Positions 26,961 to 35,767 are shown, counted from the stretch's first letter. The stretch is DNA of 64,000 nucleotides from Eubacteriaceae bacterium (GCA_902362875.1 CABIYF010000004.1:1-64000); one strand, 5' to 3'. Notes: a model not told the origin generated them from the letters alone. Program-made: numbers and translations.

Positions 26961-27635
26961 TTACCGATTGATAAATAAAAAGGAACAAAATGCATCCTGT
27001 TTCCATACTTCTTTGCCGTATACAATCCTGTAACATGCAGTATACATGAGGATTGCGAGTGCTACGTCCACAACGCTGTGTTGTTTTAGAAGCATCGTTG
27101 ACATGATAATTAATATCGTTAAGATCACTACTGCGATATCTGTTGTTTTCTTAAAATGTTTCCGCTTATTCTGAAGAATTGCCATGCAGCATGTAAGGGA
27201 ATTGAATACATGAATACTTGGCAGTACATTTGTCGGTGTATCGGTATGATAAATAAACTGCACCGCCTGAATAAAAATGCTGTTTCCGCTAAGTACTGGT
27301 CTTAAATCCTGTCCATTTGGAAATACTAAGGAAATAACTAAAAATAAGGTCATTCCTATTCCCAATGTGATCATCAACTGATAGTATTCTTTCCATTTAT
27401 TTTGATTGAAAAACATAAAATACAGTACAGTTACAGCTACAAATATAAACCATAGCAAATATGGAATAATGAAATATTCACAAAATGGGATTTTCTCATC
27501 AAGTACTGTATGTACAATATAATGATGTACATCTCGATTTTCTATATAAGAAAATGTGACCATATAAATTGCAAAAAATGCCGCTATGATGCCTAAATGT
27601 CCGTGTTTTATGATCTCATTTAGTTTTGCTTTCAT
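26961..27635 (-). CDS. PAP2-family membrane phosphatase
   Basis: This is a protein of about 224 residues with six membrane segments and the C-terminal PAP2 signature parts PTNVLPSIHVFNSL (near 150-163) and KQHSVVDV (near 197-204, catalytic His). The first motif is poorly conserved, as in the PAP2-like Ipt1/Aur1 subgroup. It may dephosphorylate a lipid phosphate such as undecaprenyl diphosphate or phosphatidate, or act as an inositol phosphotransferase. The ATG at 27635 follows GGAG by seven bases. A TTG six bases earlier is less likely. Confidence 0.75.
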   Translation of the reverse strand: MKAKLNEIIKHGHLGIIAAFFAIYMVTFSYIENRDVHHYIVHTVLDEKIPFCEYFIIPYLLWFIFVAVTVLYFMFFNQNKWKEYYQLMITLGIGMTLFLVISLVFPNGQDLRPVLSGNSIFIQAVQFIYHTDTPTNVLPSIHVFNSLTCCMAILQNKRKHFKKTTDIAVVILTILIIMSTMLLKQHSVVDVALAILMYTACYRIVYGKEVWKQDAFCSFLFINR

Positions 27636-27797
27636 TTTCAAACTCCTTTCTTTTCATATCTAAGAGTTTCTTTTTCTTTTGTATGATCTTATTCTTATCT
27701 TGCTTATGAAAGCGCATATACATATAGTACTACCATGATTTTGATGAAATTTCAAACTTTTAGAAAAAATTTTACGAAATTTTCATAATTTTATCAC

Positions 27798-28292
27798 TTA
27801 AAATAGTTGTGGCGGGATTTTCTTAACCAGTACCCCGCTTAACACTCCGATCATAACTCCTGCAATTGTTCCTGTCAGAAGTAATACTGGTGCATAGTAA
27901 TAAATCTTTGTGTTCTCCATCAATATGACTGCGATGCTTAACTGTCCAACGTTATGTGCAACGCCTCCTCCGACGCTGATTCCGACTGATGAAAATCCTT
28001 TGATCTTCTTTAAGATTCCCATTACGATCAGACTTAGGATTCCTCCTGCCAGACTGTATGCGATCGTCATTGGATTTCCAAATAGGAAGCCTGCCAGTAC
28101 AACTCGGATCACAGAAATCTCAAGGGTTCTGATCCATGTTGTGAAAAATAGCAGTACCATGATGACTCCATTTGCGAGTCCTAATTTGATTCCGGGTATT
28201 CCAACTGGTATTGGGATCAATACTTCTATATAGGATACAACGAGGGCTAATGTTAAGAACATTGCATCCGTTGCTAATCTTTTGGTTGACAT
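27798..28292 (-). CDS. Gx transporter family protein (heptaprenyl diphosphate synthase component I family)
   Basis: The 164-residue polytopic protein has five to six membrane segments, starting RLATDAMFLTLALVVSYIEVL, with GIPGIKLGLANGVIMVLL (near 32-49) and SVGISVGGGVAHNVGQLSIA (near 101-120). This family (PF07456) is named after a quinone-synthesis subunit but looks like a small ECF-type membrane component. It typically follows a NusG-II-domain gene, as here, and the pair often lies near Rnf or FMN-transfer genes. Substrate unknown. Confidence 0.85.
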   Translation of the reverse strand: MSTKRLATDAMFLTLALVVSYIEVLIPIPVGIPGIKLGLANGVIMVLLFFTTWIRTLEISVIRVVLAGFLFGNPMTIAYSLAGGILSLIVMGILKKIKGFSSVGISVGGGVAHNVGQLSIAVILMENTKIYYYAPVLLLTGTIAGVMIGVLSGVLVKKIPPQLF

Positions 28293-28332
28293 ATATTTTA
28301 TTTCTCCTGTTGTTTTCTATCTCATCTGATGT

Positions 28333-28701
28333 TTATTGTGTTACCCCGTCTAATTCCTGTTCTTTACCATCTTCTGATTGAATCTCGATTACTACTTTAT
28401 GTGGCAGACATACGATCGTTTCTCCTGATTTCTCAATTGCTTTATGGTCTGCACAGATCTGGTCTTTACAGTCTGCTTTTTTCATTGTAACTTTTCCATC
28501 TTTGATCTGCATGACGTTCATGCCATTTTTCTCTGGAATCTGATAAATTTGATCTTTCTTGATGGATGTTTTGTACACTTCTTTTCCTTCAACTGTCACG
28601 ATCACTTCTTTTCCGTCTTTTTGTGTCATCTTGATCGCTGCAAAACTGATCAGTGAAATTGCCAGTACTGCTGCGATCAAGATTATATCTTTTTTCTTCA
28701 T
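28333..28701 (-). CDS. NusG domain II-containing membrane-anchored protein
   Basis: This protein of about 122 residues starts MKKKDIILIAAVLAISLISF, one N-terminal membrane anchor. An extracellular NusG-II domain (PF07009) follows, with MNVMQIKDGKVTMKKADC and CADHKAIEKSGETIVCLPH, where three cysteines are conserved. The function of stand-alone NusG-II proteins is unknown. The start is set at 28701, two bases after the sirtuin stop, with AGGG seven bases upstream. A longer frame from 28752 would overlap the sirtuin gene and lacks a site. Confidence 0.85.
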   Translation of the reverse strand: MKKKDIILIAAVLAISLISFAAIKMTQKDGKEVIVTVEGKEVYKTSIKKDQIYQIPEKNGMNVMQIKDGKVTMKKADCKDQICADHKAIEKSGETIVCLPHKVVIEIQSEDGKEQELDGVTQ

Positions 28702-28703
28702 CT

Positions 28704-29432
28704 TTATACCCTGATTCTTCCCAGTACTTCTCCAATTGGGTCTGTAATGCACAGATCTGCCTGTTTATCTCTGCTTGTCACATCACGATTCAGTACTGCA
28801 AGATATTTTCCTTTAAAATAATCGATCATTCCAGCGGCTGGATAGACAACCAGTGATGTTCCTCCAATGATCAGCATATCTGCCTTGGAAATGGCTCTGA
28901 CTGCTCCGTTGATCGTCTGAGAATCTAAGCCTTCTTCATATAATACAACATCTGGTTTGATGATTCCCCCACATTCATCACAATATGGGACTCCTTTGGC
29001 ATCCACAACATAATTCACATCGAAGAACTTGCCGCATTTCTGGCAATAATTTCTGTGAACACTGCCATGCAGTTCAAAGACATTTTTACTTCCTGCTGCC
29101 TGATGAAGCCCATCGATATTTTGCGTAACGATCGCAGACAGTTTTCCCGCCCGTTCCATCTCTGCAAGTTTTAAATGTGCCTTATTCGGTTTTGCATCCA
29201 AGAAGATCATCTTATTCTTATAAAAATCATAAAATTCTTCCGTATGCTGTGTATAAAATGTATGGCTTACCATAACCTCGGGTGGATATTTATAAGTCTG
29301 GTGATACAAACCATCCGTGCTTCGAAAGTCTGGAATATGACTCTCTGTTGAAACACCTGCGCCACCAAAGAATACGATATGATTACTTTCATCGATCATC
29401 TGTTGTAATTTTTCAATCTTTTCGTTATCCAT
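28704..29432 (-). CDS. cobB: NAD-dependent protein deacylase, sirtuin (CobB type)
   Basis: The 242-residue class U/III-like Sir2 protein has GAGVS (24-28), TQNIDGLH (103-110), catalytic HG (122-123) and four zinc cysteines (130, 133, 151, 154). It removes acyl groups from lysines using NAD, making nicotinamide and O-acyl-ADP-ribose. The start at 29432 follows AAGGAGG. It begins an apparent operon with the NusG-II and Gx-transporter genes. It is distinct from the ADP-ribosylating sirtuin at 60 kb. Confidence 0.93.
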   Translation of the reverse strand: MDNEKIEKLQQMIDESNHIVFFGGAGVSTESHIPDFRSTDGLYHQTYKYPPEVMVSHTFYTQHTEEFYDFYKNKMIFLDAKPNKAHLKLAEMERAGKLSAIVTQNIDGLHQAAGSKNVFELHGSVHRNYCQKCGKFFDVNYVVDAKGVPYCDECGGIIKPDVVLYEEGLDSQTINGAVRAISKADMLIIGGTSLVVYPAAGMIDYFKGKYLAVLNRDVTSRDKQADLCITDPIGEVLGRIRV

Positions 29433-29527
29433 GACTTTTTCCTCCTTGAAATCTAATTGATCAAAAATCATCTACAAAGTTAGTTGCTTATAACTTGTTT
29501 TTATATGCTTTATCTTTTATTGTACAA

Positions 29528-29562
29528 GAAAAAAAGGCCTCTTGTAAAGAAGCCTTTTCATT
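29528..29562 (-). terminator. Rho-independent terminator after the FGGY kinase
   Basis: AAAAGGCTTC / GAGGCCTTTT stem followed on the minus strand by TTTTTT, just before the sirtuin leader. Confidence 0.8.
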
Positions 29563-29565
29563 TTT

Positions 29566-31131
29566 TTAATCATTGCTTTGTTCTTGAATCTTACTGATCT
29601 GGTGTAAAGTCTCAAAAACTGCTGCCATATCGTCTTTGATCAGTTTTCTTTGTTGTTCATAAATACTGCGATAGTATTTTGTTCTTATTGGATCAGGTTC
29701 ATAAATTTTCTTGATCTTTCTTGTTTTTTCAAATACCTGACTTGGATCTTCCAGATCTCCTACCGCATATGCTGCGATCACTGCATCTGTAAGAACTGCT
29801 CCTTGTGCATTTTCTAATGTGGCACTCTTACATCCTAACATGTCTGCTTTGATCTGATTCCAGACTTCTGAATTGCTTCCACCTTCTGTGATCGTCATAA
29901 ATTCAAGTGGCACGCCTGCTTTTTTATAAATATCTGTCACACTCATATAATCGTAACCGATCGCTTCTAAAACTGCACGCCACTGTACTCCCTGATCTGT
30001 GTCCATCGTCATATTCAGGAAACAGGCACTTGCATTGGATGTTTCTCCAAATCCTCCTGTTAAATATGGAAGGAACAGGACTCCTTTGGATCCGCATGGC
30101 ACATTTTGTGCTTTCTCATTTAATTCATCAAAATATGCTCCATTTCCTGCTTCGTTGCATACATTATCTCGATACCAACGAAGTGCTAATCCACCGGTTC
30201 TTATGAATCCCCAATAAAAATATGTATTTTCTAAAGTTCCGCTGTTAAAGATCAGTTCATTTTCTGGTTTGCTTAATTCTTCATTGATCCCATCGGTTGC
30301 GATACAAAACATCGCACATGTTCCTGCTACGTCGGCTGCCTGATCTGGTTTGATCACTCCGCATCCGATCATAGACTGCATCGTATCTCCGGCTCCCGCA
30401 CAGATTGGGATTCCTGGTTTCAATCCGGTTTCTTTTGCAAATGTCTCTGATAATGTTCCAATGATATCCCATGGTTTTTGAATCTTTGGCATCATTTCCA
30501 TTGGAATTCCAAGGATCTCTAATTGTTCTTTGGACCATTTTTTCTCTGTTACACGGTATCCTAGTCCCCATCCAGACATTGTTCCCCAGTCAATAAATGC
30601 ATCTTCTGCAGACAGTCCTGCAAGATTGGCCAAGATATATGGGGCATTGTGCATGAATTTTCTGCCTTTTTCTTTAAAGCCCTCACAATTGTTCATCATC
30701 CAACGTGCAAACATCGCTGGAAACATACAGTTTGGCTGAGGATTTCCAGTCTCTTTTGCCCAGATCTCATAATGATGGGATGCTAGTTCCTCAACATCTT
30801 CTTTTGTTCTGGAATCCAGATAATTGATGTAAGGTGTGATCGCATGGCAATCCTTATCAACACCGACAATCCCGCAGATGATCCCATCTCCAAAAATAGA
30901 GCGGATGTTGTCTGGATCCAGATTCTTTTCTTTCATCTTTGTAACGCAGTTTCTAATCCCTGTAACCGTTGCATGAAGATACTGGTCTGCGTCCATTTCC
31001 ACCCATCCCGGATGTGGATAATTTAAGATTGTTGCATTGGTATCCTGCACGATCAGGTTCATATCAATATCATAAACTGCTGTTTTTACACTTTGTGTTC
31101 CTGCGTCAAATCCTAAATAATATTGTTCCAT
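29566..31131 (-). CDS. FGGY-family carbohydrate kinase (xylulokinase-like)
   Basis: The 521-residue protein has the FGGY N domain opening YYLGFDAGTQSVKTAVYDID (with the phosphate-binding DAGTQS), DGIICGIVGVDKD near 93-105, and the ATP-side ICAGAGDTMQSMIGCGV near 245-261 and TEGGSNSEVWNQIKADMLG near 425-443. It phosphorylates a sugar or polyol. Xylulose is the commonest substrate of close family members, but others such as erythritol or L-ribulose are possible. It lies 31 bases after ribH in the same direction with no clear terminator between, so it may be read from the rib operon. Confidence 0.85.
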   Translation of the reverse strand: MEQYYLGFDAGTQSVKTAVYDIDMNLIVQDTNATILNYPHPGWVEMDADQYLHATVTGIRNCVTKMKEKNLDPDNIRSIFGDGIICGIVGVDKDCHAITPYINYLDSRTKEDVEELASHHYEIWAKETGNPQPNCMFPAMFARWMMNNCEGFKEKGRKFMHNAPYILANLAGLSAEDAFIDWGTMSGWGLGYRVTEKKWSKEQLEILGIPMEMMPKIQKPWDIIGTLSETFAKETGLKPGIPICAGAGDTMQSMIGCGVIKPDQAADVAGTCAMFCIATDGINEELSKPENELIFNSGTLENTYFYWGFIRTGGLALRWYRDNVCNEAGNGAYFDELNEKAQNVPCGSKGVLFLPYLTGGFGETSNASACFLNMTMDTDQGVQWRAVLEAIGYDYMSVTDIYKKAGVPLEFMTITEGGSNSEVWNQIKADMLGCKSATLENAQGAVLTDAVIAAYAVGDLEDPSQVFEKTRKIKKIYEPDPIRTKYYRSIYEQQRKLIKDDMAAVFETLHQISKIQEQSND

Positions 31132-31162
31132 ACTAACTTCCTGCTTTAATTTCTGATTCTTT

Positions 31163-31630
31163 TTATGCTTCTACTTCTTTGATCAGCTGTACCATTTCGA
31201 TTGCAGATAATGCACAGTCATATCCTTTGTTTCCTGCTTTTGTTCCAGCACGTTCAATCGCCTGCTCGATATTTTCTGTTGTAACAACTCCGAATAAAAC
31301 TGGAATTCCTGTATTTAATGATACCTGTGCGATTCCTTTGGATACTTCGTTACATACATAATCATAATGGCTTGTTGCTCCACGGATCACTGTTCCAAGA
31401 CAGATCACTGCATCGTATTTTTTGCTTTTTGCCATCTTGTCTGCGATCAGTGGAATCTCAAAAGCTCCTGGTACCCATGCAATATCAATATCTTCATCTT
31501 TCACATCATGTCTTTTCAGTCCGTCTAAAGCTCCGGATACTAATTTGGATACGATAAATTCATTAAATCTGGCTGCTACGATTCCTACTTTTAATCCGCT
31601 TGCTACTAATTTACCTTCTAATACTCTCAT
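31163..31630 (-). CDS. ribH: 6,7-dimethyl-8-ribityllumazine synthase
   Basis: The 155-residue protein has [20 protein letters not shown] (near 14-33), [12 protein letters not shown] (near 51-62) and [20 protein letters not shown] (near 75-94), the active site of lumazine synthase. It condenses 5-amino-6-ribitylamino-uracil with dihydroxybutanone phosphate. Fourth gene of the rib operon. The length matches the icosahedral or pentameric enzyme (about 155). Confidence 0.96.
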   Translation of the reverse strand: MRVLEGKLVASGLKVGIVAARFNEFIVSKLVSGALDGLKRHDVKDEDIDIAWVPGAFEIPLIADKMAKSKKYDAVICLGTVIRGATSHYDYVCNEVSKGIAQVSLNTGIPVLFGVVTTENIEQAIERAGTKAGNKGYDCALSAIEMVQLIKEVEA

Positions 31631-31668
31631 TTTAATTACTCCTTTTTTCTTCGTTAATTTCGTTAATC

Positions 31669-31689
31669 TTAAGATCCCTGGGACCTTAA
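31669..31689. repeat. Short palindrome between ribA and ribH
   Basis: TTAAGATCCC-T-GGGACCTTAA (one mismatch) lies 40 bases before ribH. It shares the word TTAAGGTCCC with the palindrome in the znuA leader. Function unknown. It could be an intercistronic processing hairpin or a small dispersed repeat. Confidence 0.5.
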
Positions 31690-31711
31690 TTTTTTTAATT
31701 TTTCTGTTAAT

Positions 31712-32311
31712 TTAAACTTCGTATGTTGTCATGTGTCCCATTTTCTTTTGCTTTGTCTGCATATAATATTTATCAAATGGATTGATTGGCATCTGGATCG
31801 GTACTCGTTCTACGATCTCGAGTCCATATTCATTTAATCCGTCAATTTTGGTTGGATTGTTTGTCATCAGTCGTAGTTTTTTGATTCCTAAATCCTGTAA
31901 GATCATGGCTCCTGCACTGTAATCTCGTTCATCATCTTTAAATCCAAGAGCTAAGTTGGCCTCGACTGTATCCATTCCCTGTTCCTGTAATACATAAGCT
32001 TTCAGTTTATTGATCAATCCGATTCCTCGTCCTTCTTGACGCATATATAAGAAAACCCCTCGTCCTTCTTTCTCAATCTGACGCATTGCACGGCTTCGTT
32101 GTTCTCCACAATCACAGCGTAGAGATCCAAAAGTATCCCCAGTCAGGCACTCAGAATGCACACGGCATAAAACTGGTTCTCCGTCTGCGATATCTCCTTT
32201 GACCAGTGCTACATGATGTTCCCCACTTCTCTGGTCTACATACCCATGTGCCTCAAATGTTCCGTATTTTGTTGGAAGCTGTGCGATTACTTCGCATACT
32301 ACATCGCTCAT
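31712..32311 (-). CDS. ribA: GTP cyclohydrolase II
   Basis: The 199-residue protein has the zinc ligands in [18 protein letters not shown] (C55, C66, C68 in family terms), [11 protein letters not shown] (near 109-119) and NNPTKIDGL (near 155-163). It opens GTP to start riboflavin synthesis. In most Clostridia this is the C half of a RibBA fusion. Here only the RibA half exists and no RibB (DHBP synthase) domain precedes it, so the butanone phosphate must come from a gene elsewhere. Confidence 0.95.
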   Translation of the reverse strand: MSDVVCEVIAQLPTKYGTFEAHGYVDQRSGEHHVALVKGDIADGEPVLCRVHSECLTGDTFGSLRCDCGEQRSRAMRQIEKEGRGVFLYMRQEGRGIGLINKLKAYVLQEQGMDTVEANLALGFKDDERDYSAGAMILQDLGIKKLRLMTNNPTKIDGLNEYGLEIVERVPIQMPINPFDKYYMQTKQKKMGHMTTYEV

Positions 32312-32337
32312 CTTGTCTTTTCCCTCCTCATTTTTTA

Positions 32338-32997
32338 TTAAAATCCAGCATTTCTTAACATTTCCATTGTTAAGGTGCTGTTTGTATGTTTGTCGTTTGT
32401 TTCCTGCTGATCAAAATGCAGCAGTTTATCTATATATTTTCCAACCATATCATTCTCCAGATTGATCTTATCTCCTGGTTTTTTATATCCAAAATTGGTA
32501 TTTTTTATGGTATGTGGGATCATGGATACGGAAATGGTATCATCGCTTAACTTAGCGATCGTCAGGCTGATTCCATCGAGTGCGATCGATCCTTTTTCAA
32601 TACAGTATTTCATGATATTTTCTGGGGCTTTGATCGTAAACCATACAGCATTATCATCTTGTTTTACACTAACAAGTTCCCCTGTATCGTCCACATGGCC
32701 TGCTACCATATGACCTCCGAACCTTCCATTGGCTGCCATCGCTCGCTCTAAGTTGACGACAGATCCCTTTTTTAAACTTCCAAGACTGCTTCGGTTGAAT
32801 GTCTCATTCATCACGTCTGCCTGAAATGTATTGCCGCTAATGTGAGTCGCTGTCAGGCAGACCCCATTAACTGCTACACTGTCTCCCAATTTAAGATCTT
32901 CAAAAATAACATTTGCTTTGATCGTAAGGACTGCTGCTTTGCTTCCTCGCTTCAGGGATATGACTGTTCCTAATTCTTCTACGATTCCAGTAAACAT
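32338..32997 (-). CDS. ribE: Riboflavin synthase, alpha subunit
   Basis: The 219-residue protein is a tandem repeat of two lumazine-binding barrels. The first begins [12 protein letters not shown], with [11 protein letters not shown], and the second is near residue 97, with [10 protein letters not shown] and [11 protein letters not shown]. It dismutates two lumazines into riboflavin. Its start overlaps the ribD end by 19 bases, showing translational coupling. Confidence 0.96.
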   Translation of the reverse strand: MFTGIVEELGTVISLKRGSKAAVLTIKANVIFEDLKLGDSVAVNGVCLTATHISGNTFQADVMNETFNRSSLGSLKKGSVVNLERAMAANGRFGGHMVAGHVDDTGELVSVKQDDNAVWFTIKAPENIMKYCIEKGSIALDGISLTIAKLSDDTISVSMIPHTIKNTNFGYKKPGDKINLENDMVGKYIDKLLHFDQQETNDKHTNSTLTMEMLRNAGF

Positions 32998-34079
32998 GAT
33001 CTCACCTTTCCTTCCAGTAATATGTCATTTCCAAGTGGTGTTGCCTTTAATTCATCAAATACCAAAGCTTCTTGGATCCTTTCGATCCCTTTGCCTTCTA
33101 CAGGTGTTTTGGCCTTTTCTCCTCCAAATAATTTGGGAGCAATATAGGCGTAAACTTTGTGAACACAGTCGTTTTTGATCAAGGATTCATTCAAGATTCC
33201 ACCACCCTCAACTAAAACACTGTCAATTTCCATATTTCTTAACTGTTTTAAAACTTCTTTGACATTGACCTTTCCATCTTGCTCTGACGTTTTTAAGATC
33301 TTGCATCCTTTTTGTTCTAATTTTGCTATTTTTTCTTGATCCTTACTTATGGTAGCGATGATCGTTGGAATTTCTCTGGCTGTTTTTACGATATTTGATC
33401 CTTTCGAAATCCTTAAGTTTGAATCACATATCACACGAATTGGATCATTCCCATGTTCGATTCGTGCATTTAACATCGGATCATCTGCTAAAACCGTACC
33501 GATCCCTGCCATGATCGCTGCATACTGATGTCGTAATGTATGTACATGTCTTCTGGCTTCTTCTCCTGTGATCCACTTGGATTCACCAGTTGCCGTTGTA
33601 ATCTTTCCATCCAACGTCATTGCGTATTTTAGTGCTGTATATGGAATATCATTCTGAATATAATGAAAAAATATATCGTTTAACTGTCTGCACTCTTCTT
33701 CAAGAATTCCTGTCTCAGTTTCTATTCCATGATCATTCAGGATTTTGATCCCGCCCCCTGCCACTTTCGGATTGGGATCTAAATTCCCGACATATACTTT
33801 CTTGATCCCTGCTTCGATCAACGCTTCCGTACATGGTGGTGTTTTTCCATAATGGCAGCATGGCTCCAATGTTACATAAATCTCAGCTCCCTCAGGATCT
33901 TCTATGCAGTTTTTTAAGGCATTTCGCTCTGCATGTAATCCGCCGATCTTCTCATGATATCCTTCCCCAATAACCCTTTGATCTTTTACGATCACTGCTC
34001 CGACTAAAGGATTTGGATTGGTATATCCACAGCCTTTCTTGGCAAGTTCGATCGCACGCCGCATATATTCTTCTTTCAA
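32979..34079 (-). CDS. ribD: Bifunctional pyrimidine deaminase/reductase
   Basis: The 366-residue protein has an N-terminal deaminase domain (HAERNAL near 49-55, PCCHYGKTPPCT near 73-84 for zinc) and a C-terminal NADPH reductase domain from about 147 (YAMTLDGKITTATGESKWIT, and VEGGGILNESLI near 288). It performs the second and third steps of riboflavin synthesis. First structural gene after the FMN riboswitch. Confidence 0.96.
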   Translation of the reverse strand: MKEEYMRRAIELAKKGCGYTNPNPLVGAVIVKDQRVIGEGYHEKIGGLHAERNALKNCIEDPEGAEIYVTLEPCCHYGKTPPCTEALIEAGIKKVYVGNLDPNPKVAGGGIKILNDHGIETETGILEEECRQLNDIFFHYIQNDIPYTALKYAMTLDGKITTATGESKWITGEEARRHVHTLRHQYAAIMAGIGTVLADDPMLNARIEHGNDPIRVICDSNLRISKGSNIVKTAREIPTIIATISKDQEKIAKLEQKGCKILKTSEQDGKVNVKEVLKQLRNMEIDSVLVEGGGILNESLIKNDCVHKVYAYIAPKLFGGEKAKTPVEGKGIERIQEALVFDELKATPLGNDILLEGKVRSCLLES

Positions 34080-34156
34080 ATATTTTTCTCCCTTCCCTTC
34101 AGGTTCTTTGATTTTGGGAGGTTGGATTTTGATTGGTATTGAAATCGGAAATATAA

Positions 34157-34202
34157 AAAAGAGTTCCTAATCTTTGTTCTAATTCTTCAGGAACTCCTTT
34201 TT
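34157..34202 (-). terminator. Second terminator in the rib leader
   Basis: GAGTTCCT / AGGAACTC stem followed on the minus strand by TTTTTT, about 75 bases before ribD. Along with the hairpin at 34230 it makes two tandem terminators between the FMN aptamer and ribD. Confidence 0.75.
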
Positions 34203-34229
34203 GATATCTTGATATTTCTTTTTGAAATA

Positions 34230-34260
34230 AAAAATCCTGGAATTATAAAAATCCCAGGAC
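34230..34260 (-). terminator. Riboswitch expression-platform terminator
   Basis: GTCCTGGGAT / ATTCCAGGAT stem followed by TTTTTTATTT on the minus strand, directly downstream of the FMN aptamer. It would form when FMN is bound. Confidence 0.8.
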
Positions 34261-34284
34261 ATGATGATCAATATCACTTCTTAA

Positions 34285-34395
34285 ATCTTCTTCCATCCAG
34301 ACTGTACTGTCGGCCTTGGAATCTCACCAAGTCATGCTTATCAAAAGCTCGCGGGCTGTAACCGCCGGTAGGGAATTGCACCCTGCCCTGAAGAT
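34285..34395 (-). promoter_or_regulatory. FMN riboswitch (RFN element) controlling ribDEAH
   Basis: The minus strand carries the conserved RFN blocks in order: CAGGGCAGGGTGCAATTCCC, ACCGGCGGTTA, CAGCCCGCGAGC, TGGTGAGATTCC, GCCGACAGT and AGTCTGGATGG. They are closed by a P1 stem (ATCTTCA / TGAAGAAGAT-like). Binding of FMN is known to switch such leaders to termination, and terminators follow at 34260 and 34200. Confidence 0.95.
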
Positions 34396-34449
34396 ATTAT
34401 TTAATTTATTTATAAAATAGCACTAACTAACTTTTGTGTCAAGTCATTT

Positions 34450-35001
34450 TTACATTTTCTTACGCATGATCAATACTAAAATCGCAAAAACTGCAACTGC
34501 CGCAATCGCAATTGTAATTCCTGTCATATGCTTCTTCTTTTCTTTTTTCTGCTCCTGTTTCTTTTTCTCTTCTTTTTGTTTCTGCTGTTCTTTCGTTTCT
34601 GTTGTTACTGTTTTTTCTGTAGTAGTCGTTGTTGTTTCGCTTGTAGCAGATGTCTGTGATTCTGTATTCTTTGTGTCTGTATTCTTAGTATCTGTTGTAT
34701 CTTCTGATCCTGTCTTTTGACTTGTTTTATTCGTAGTTGAAGTGCTGTTATTCTTTTCTTCTATTTTCTTCTGCTTATTTCTTCCAAGATATGCATCAGC
34801 CTCTGGCACATCAATCTTTCCATCCATATAATCCTGATAAGCTTGCTCTGCTCCTGCCCTTGTTGGTGGATAACCATGTGCAGAAAGCCATGATTTCGCC
34901 TGTTGTTTTTGCTCTTCTGTATATGCATAAGTCGCCACCGGACGGCTTGTGATCATTACTACTCCCAGAATCAACATTAAAACTAATAATAACCTTTTCA
35001 T
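34450..35001 (-). CDS. Secreted, membrane-anchored Thr/Lys-rich protein of unknown function
   Basis: The 183-residue protein starts with a signal peptide or anchor (KRLLLVLMLILGVVMIT, cleavage possible after ATYAY). A small globular part of about 50 residues follows (EEQKQQAKSWLSAHGYPPT, GAEQAYQDYMDGKID, resembling a SHOCT-like or helical repeat). Then come a low-complexity Ser/Thr/Glu/Lys linker (75-155), a membrane helix (159-177) and a positive tail. No LPXTG is present. The layout suggests a surface stalk held by its C terminus. I do not recognise the family. Confidence 0.7.
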   Translation of the reverse strand: MKRLLLVLMLILGVVMITSRPVATYAYTEEQKQQAKSWLSAHGYPPTRAGAEQAYQDYMDGKIDVPEADAYLGRNKQKKIEEKNNSTSTTNKTSQKTGSEDTTDTKNTDTKNTESQTSATSETTTTTTEKTVTTETKEQQKQKEEKKKQEQKKEKKKHMTGITIAIAAVAVFAILVLIMRKKM

Positions 35002-35122
35002 TTGATACTCCCTCTTTCATTTTGAAACTGTTTGATTAATCTTGTATATTATAGCATAATTTAGTAAGAATTCTATAGATTATTCGTTTTTATACAATCC
35101 TGATTTGAAGGTAGTCTCTCAT

Positions 35123-35384
35123 GTATGTGACAGAAATAAAAGAAACACAAATATTTAAAAGAATCAAGGTGGCAACTCCGCATTTTTGAGAGCGTTTTTT
35201 ACAGATCGCTGATCCGTGCCTGTTCCTTTGGGAACTCCCTCGCTGCGAGCCAAAATGCCCGCAGCGACGGTCAGACATCCAACCACAGGCACTGCGAATT
35301 TGTAAAAAACGCACTCAAAAAGTGCTCATGTTTGCCACCTTGATTCTTTTAAATATTTGTGTTTCTTTTATTTCTGTCACATAC
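35123..35384. repeat. Long palindromic element, family I copy 1
   Basis: The outermost 53 bases (35123 onward, beginning GTATGTGACAG) are the exact reverse complement of the last 53 (ending CTGTCACATAC at 35384). Inside them a second stem (AGCGTTTTTTACA / TGTAAAAAACGC) and small stems (GTGCCTGT / ACAGGCAC, TCGCTGCG / CGCAGCGA) nest around a core with CGAGCCAAAATGCCCG. The core is nearly identical to the element at 52.3 kb. The short open frames inside it are by-products of the hairpin. Confidence 0.8.
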
Positions 35385-35538
35385 ACCTGAAGTCTATTCA
35401 AACCACTACACAGTGTGTATGTTTTACTGTATTGGCGATAATAGTATCTGTCTGCTACTACACAAATTGGAAACTGATAACGTTTAACATACATCCATCA
35501 GCTTAAATTTTCTTATTTTTATGATTGAAAGTCTTCAG

Positions 35539-35767
35539 GTATTTAGAGAAAAAATGAAAGATAGCATGTGAGCAACGATCGAATTCCATAGGAGTTTTGA
35601 CGGAATCGCAGCTGGATCGGGCAATTGTTTGAGCGTCAAAGACTACTGGTTTCAGTACCTTTGAACGCGAGTTATTGCAGGAGATCCAGAGGATAGGCGT
35701 TCTGTCAAAACTCCGTCAATGGAATTCGTGTTACTCACATGCTATCTTTCATTTTTTCTCTAAATAC
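35539..35767. repeat. Long palindromic element, family II copy 1
   Basis: Arms of about 35 perfectly paired bases (GTATTTAGAG... / ...CTCTAAATAC) continue inward with bulges through GAATTCCAT / ATGGAATTC and AGTTTTGAC / GTCAAAACT to a core containing TTGAGCGTCAAAG and CGCGAGTT. The core resembles that of the element at 61.9 kb. It lies just downstream of the Nudix gene and 154 bases from the family I element. Confidence 0.75.

Noticed and set aside
28704..29432. Assignment of the 28.7-kb sirtuin to the SirTM class
   Set aside because: It has the canonical TQNID and catalytic HG motifs of deacylases. Only the 60-kb protein carries the class M changes.
35090..35314. 74-codon minus-strand open frame in the 35.1-kb palindrome
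   Set aside because: It has no RBS, and the translation is Arg/Cys/Ser-rich, as expected from a structured hairpin core. It is a by-product of the repeat.
35123..35384. Invertible promoter (inverton) flanked by inverted repeats
   Set aside because: The arms continue pairing through the interior, leaving almost no unpaired segment to invert, no recombinase gene is near, and no consensus promoter is seen in the core. A hairpin element fits better, although inversion was not tested.
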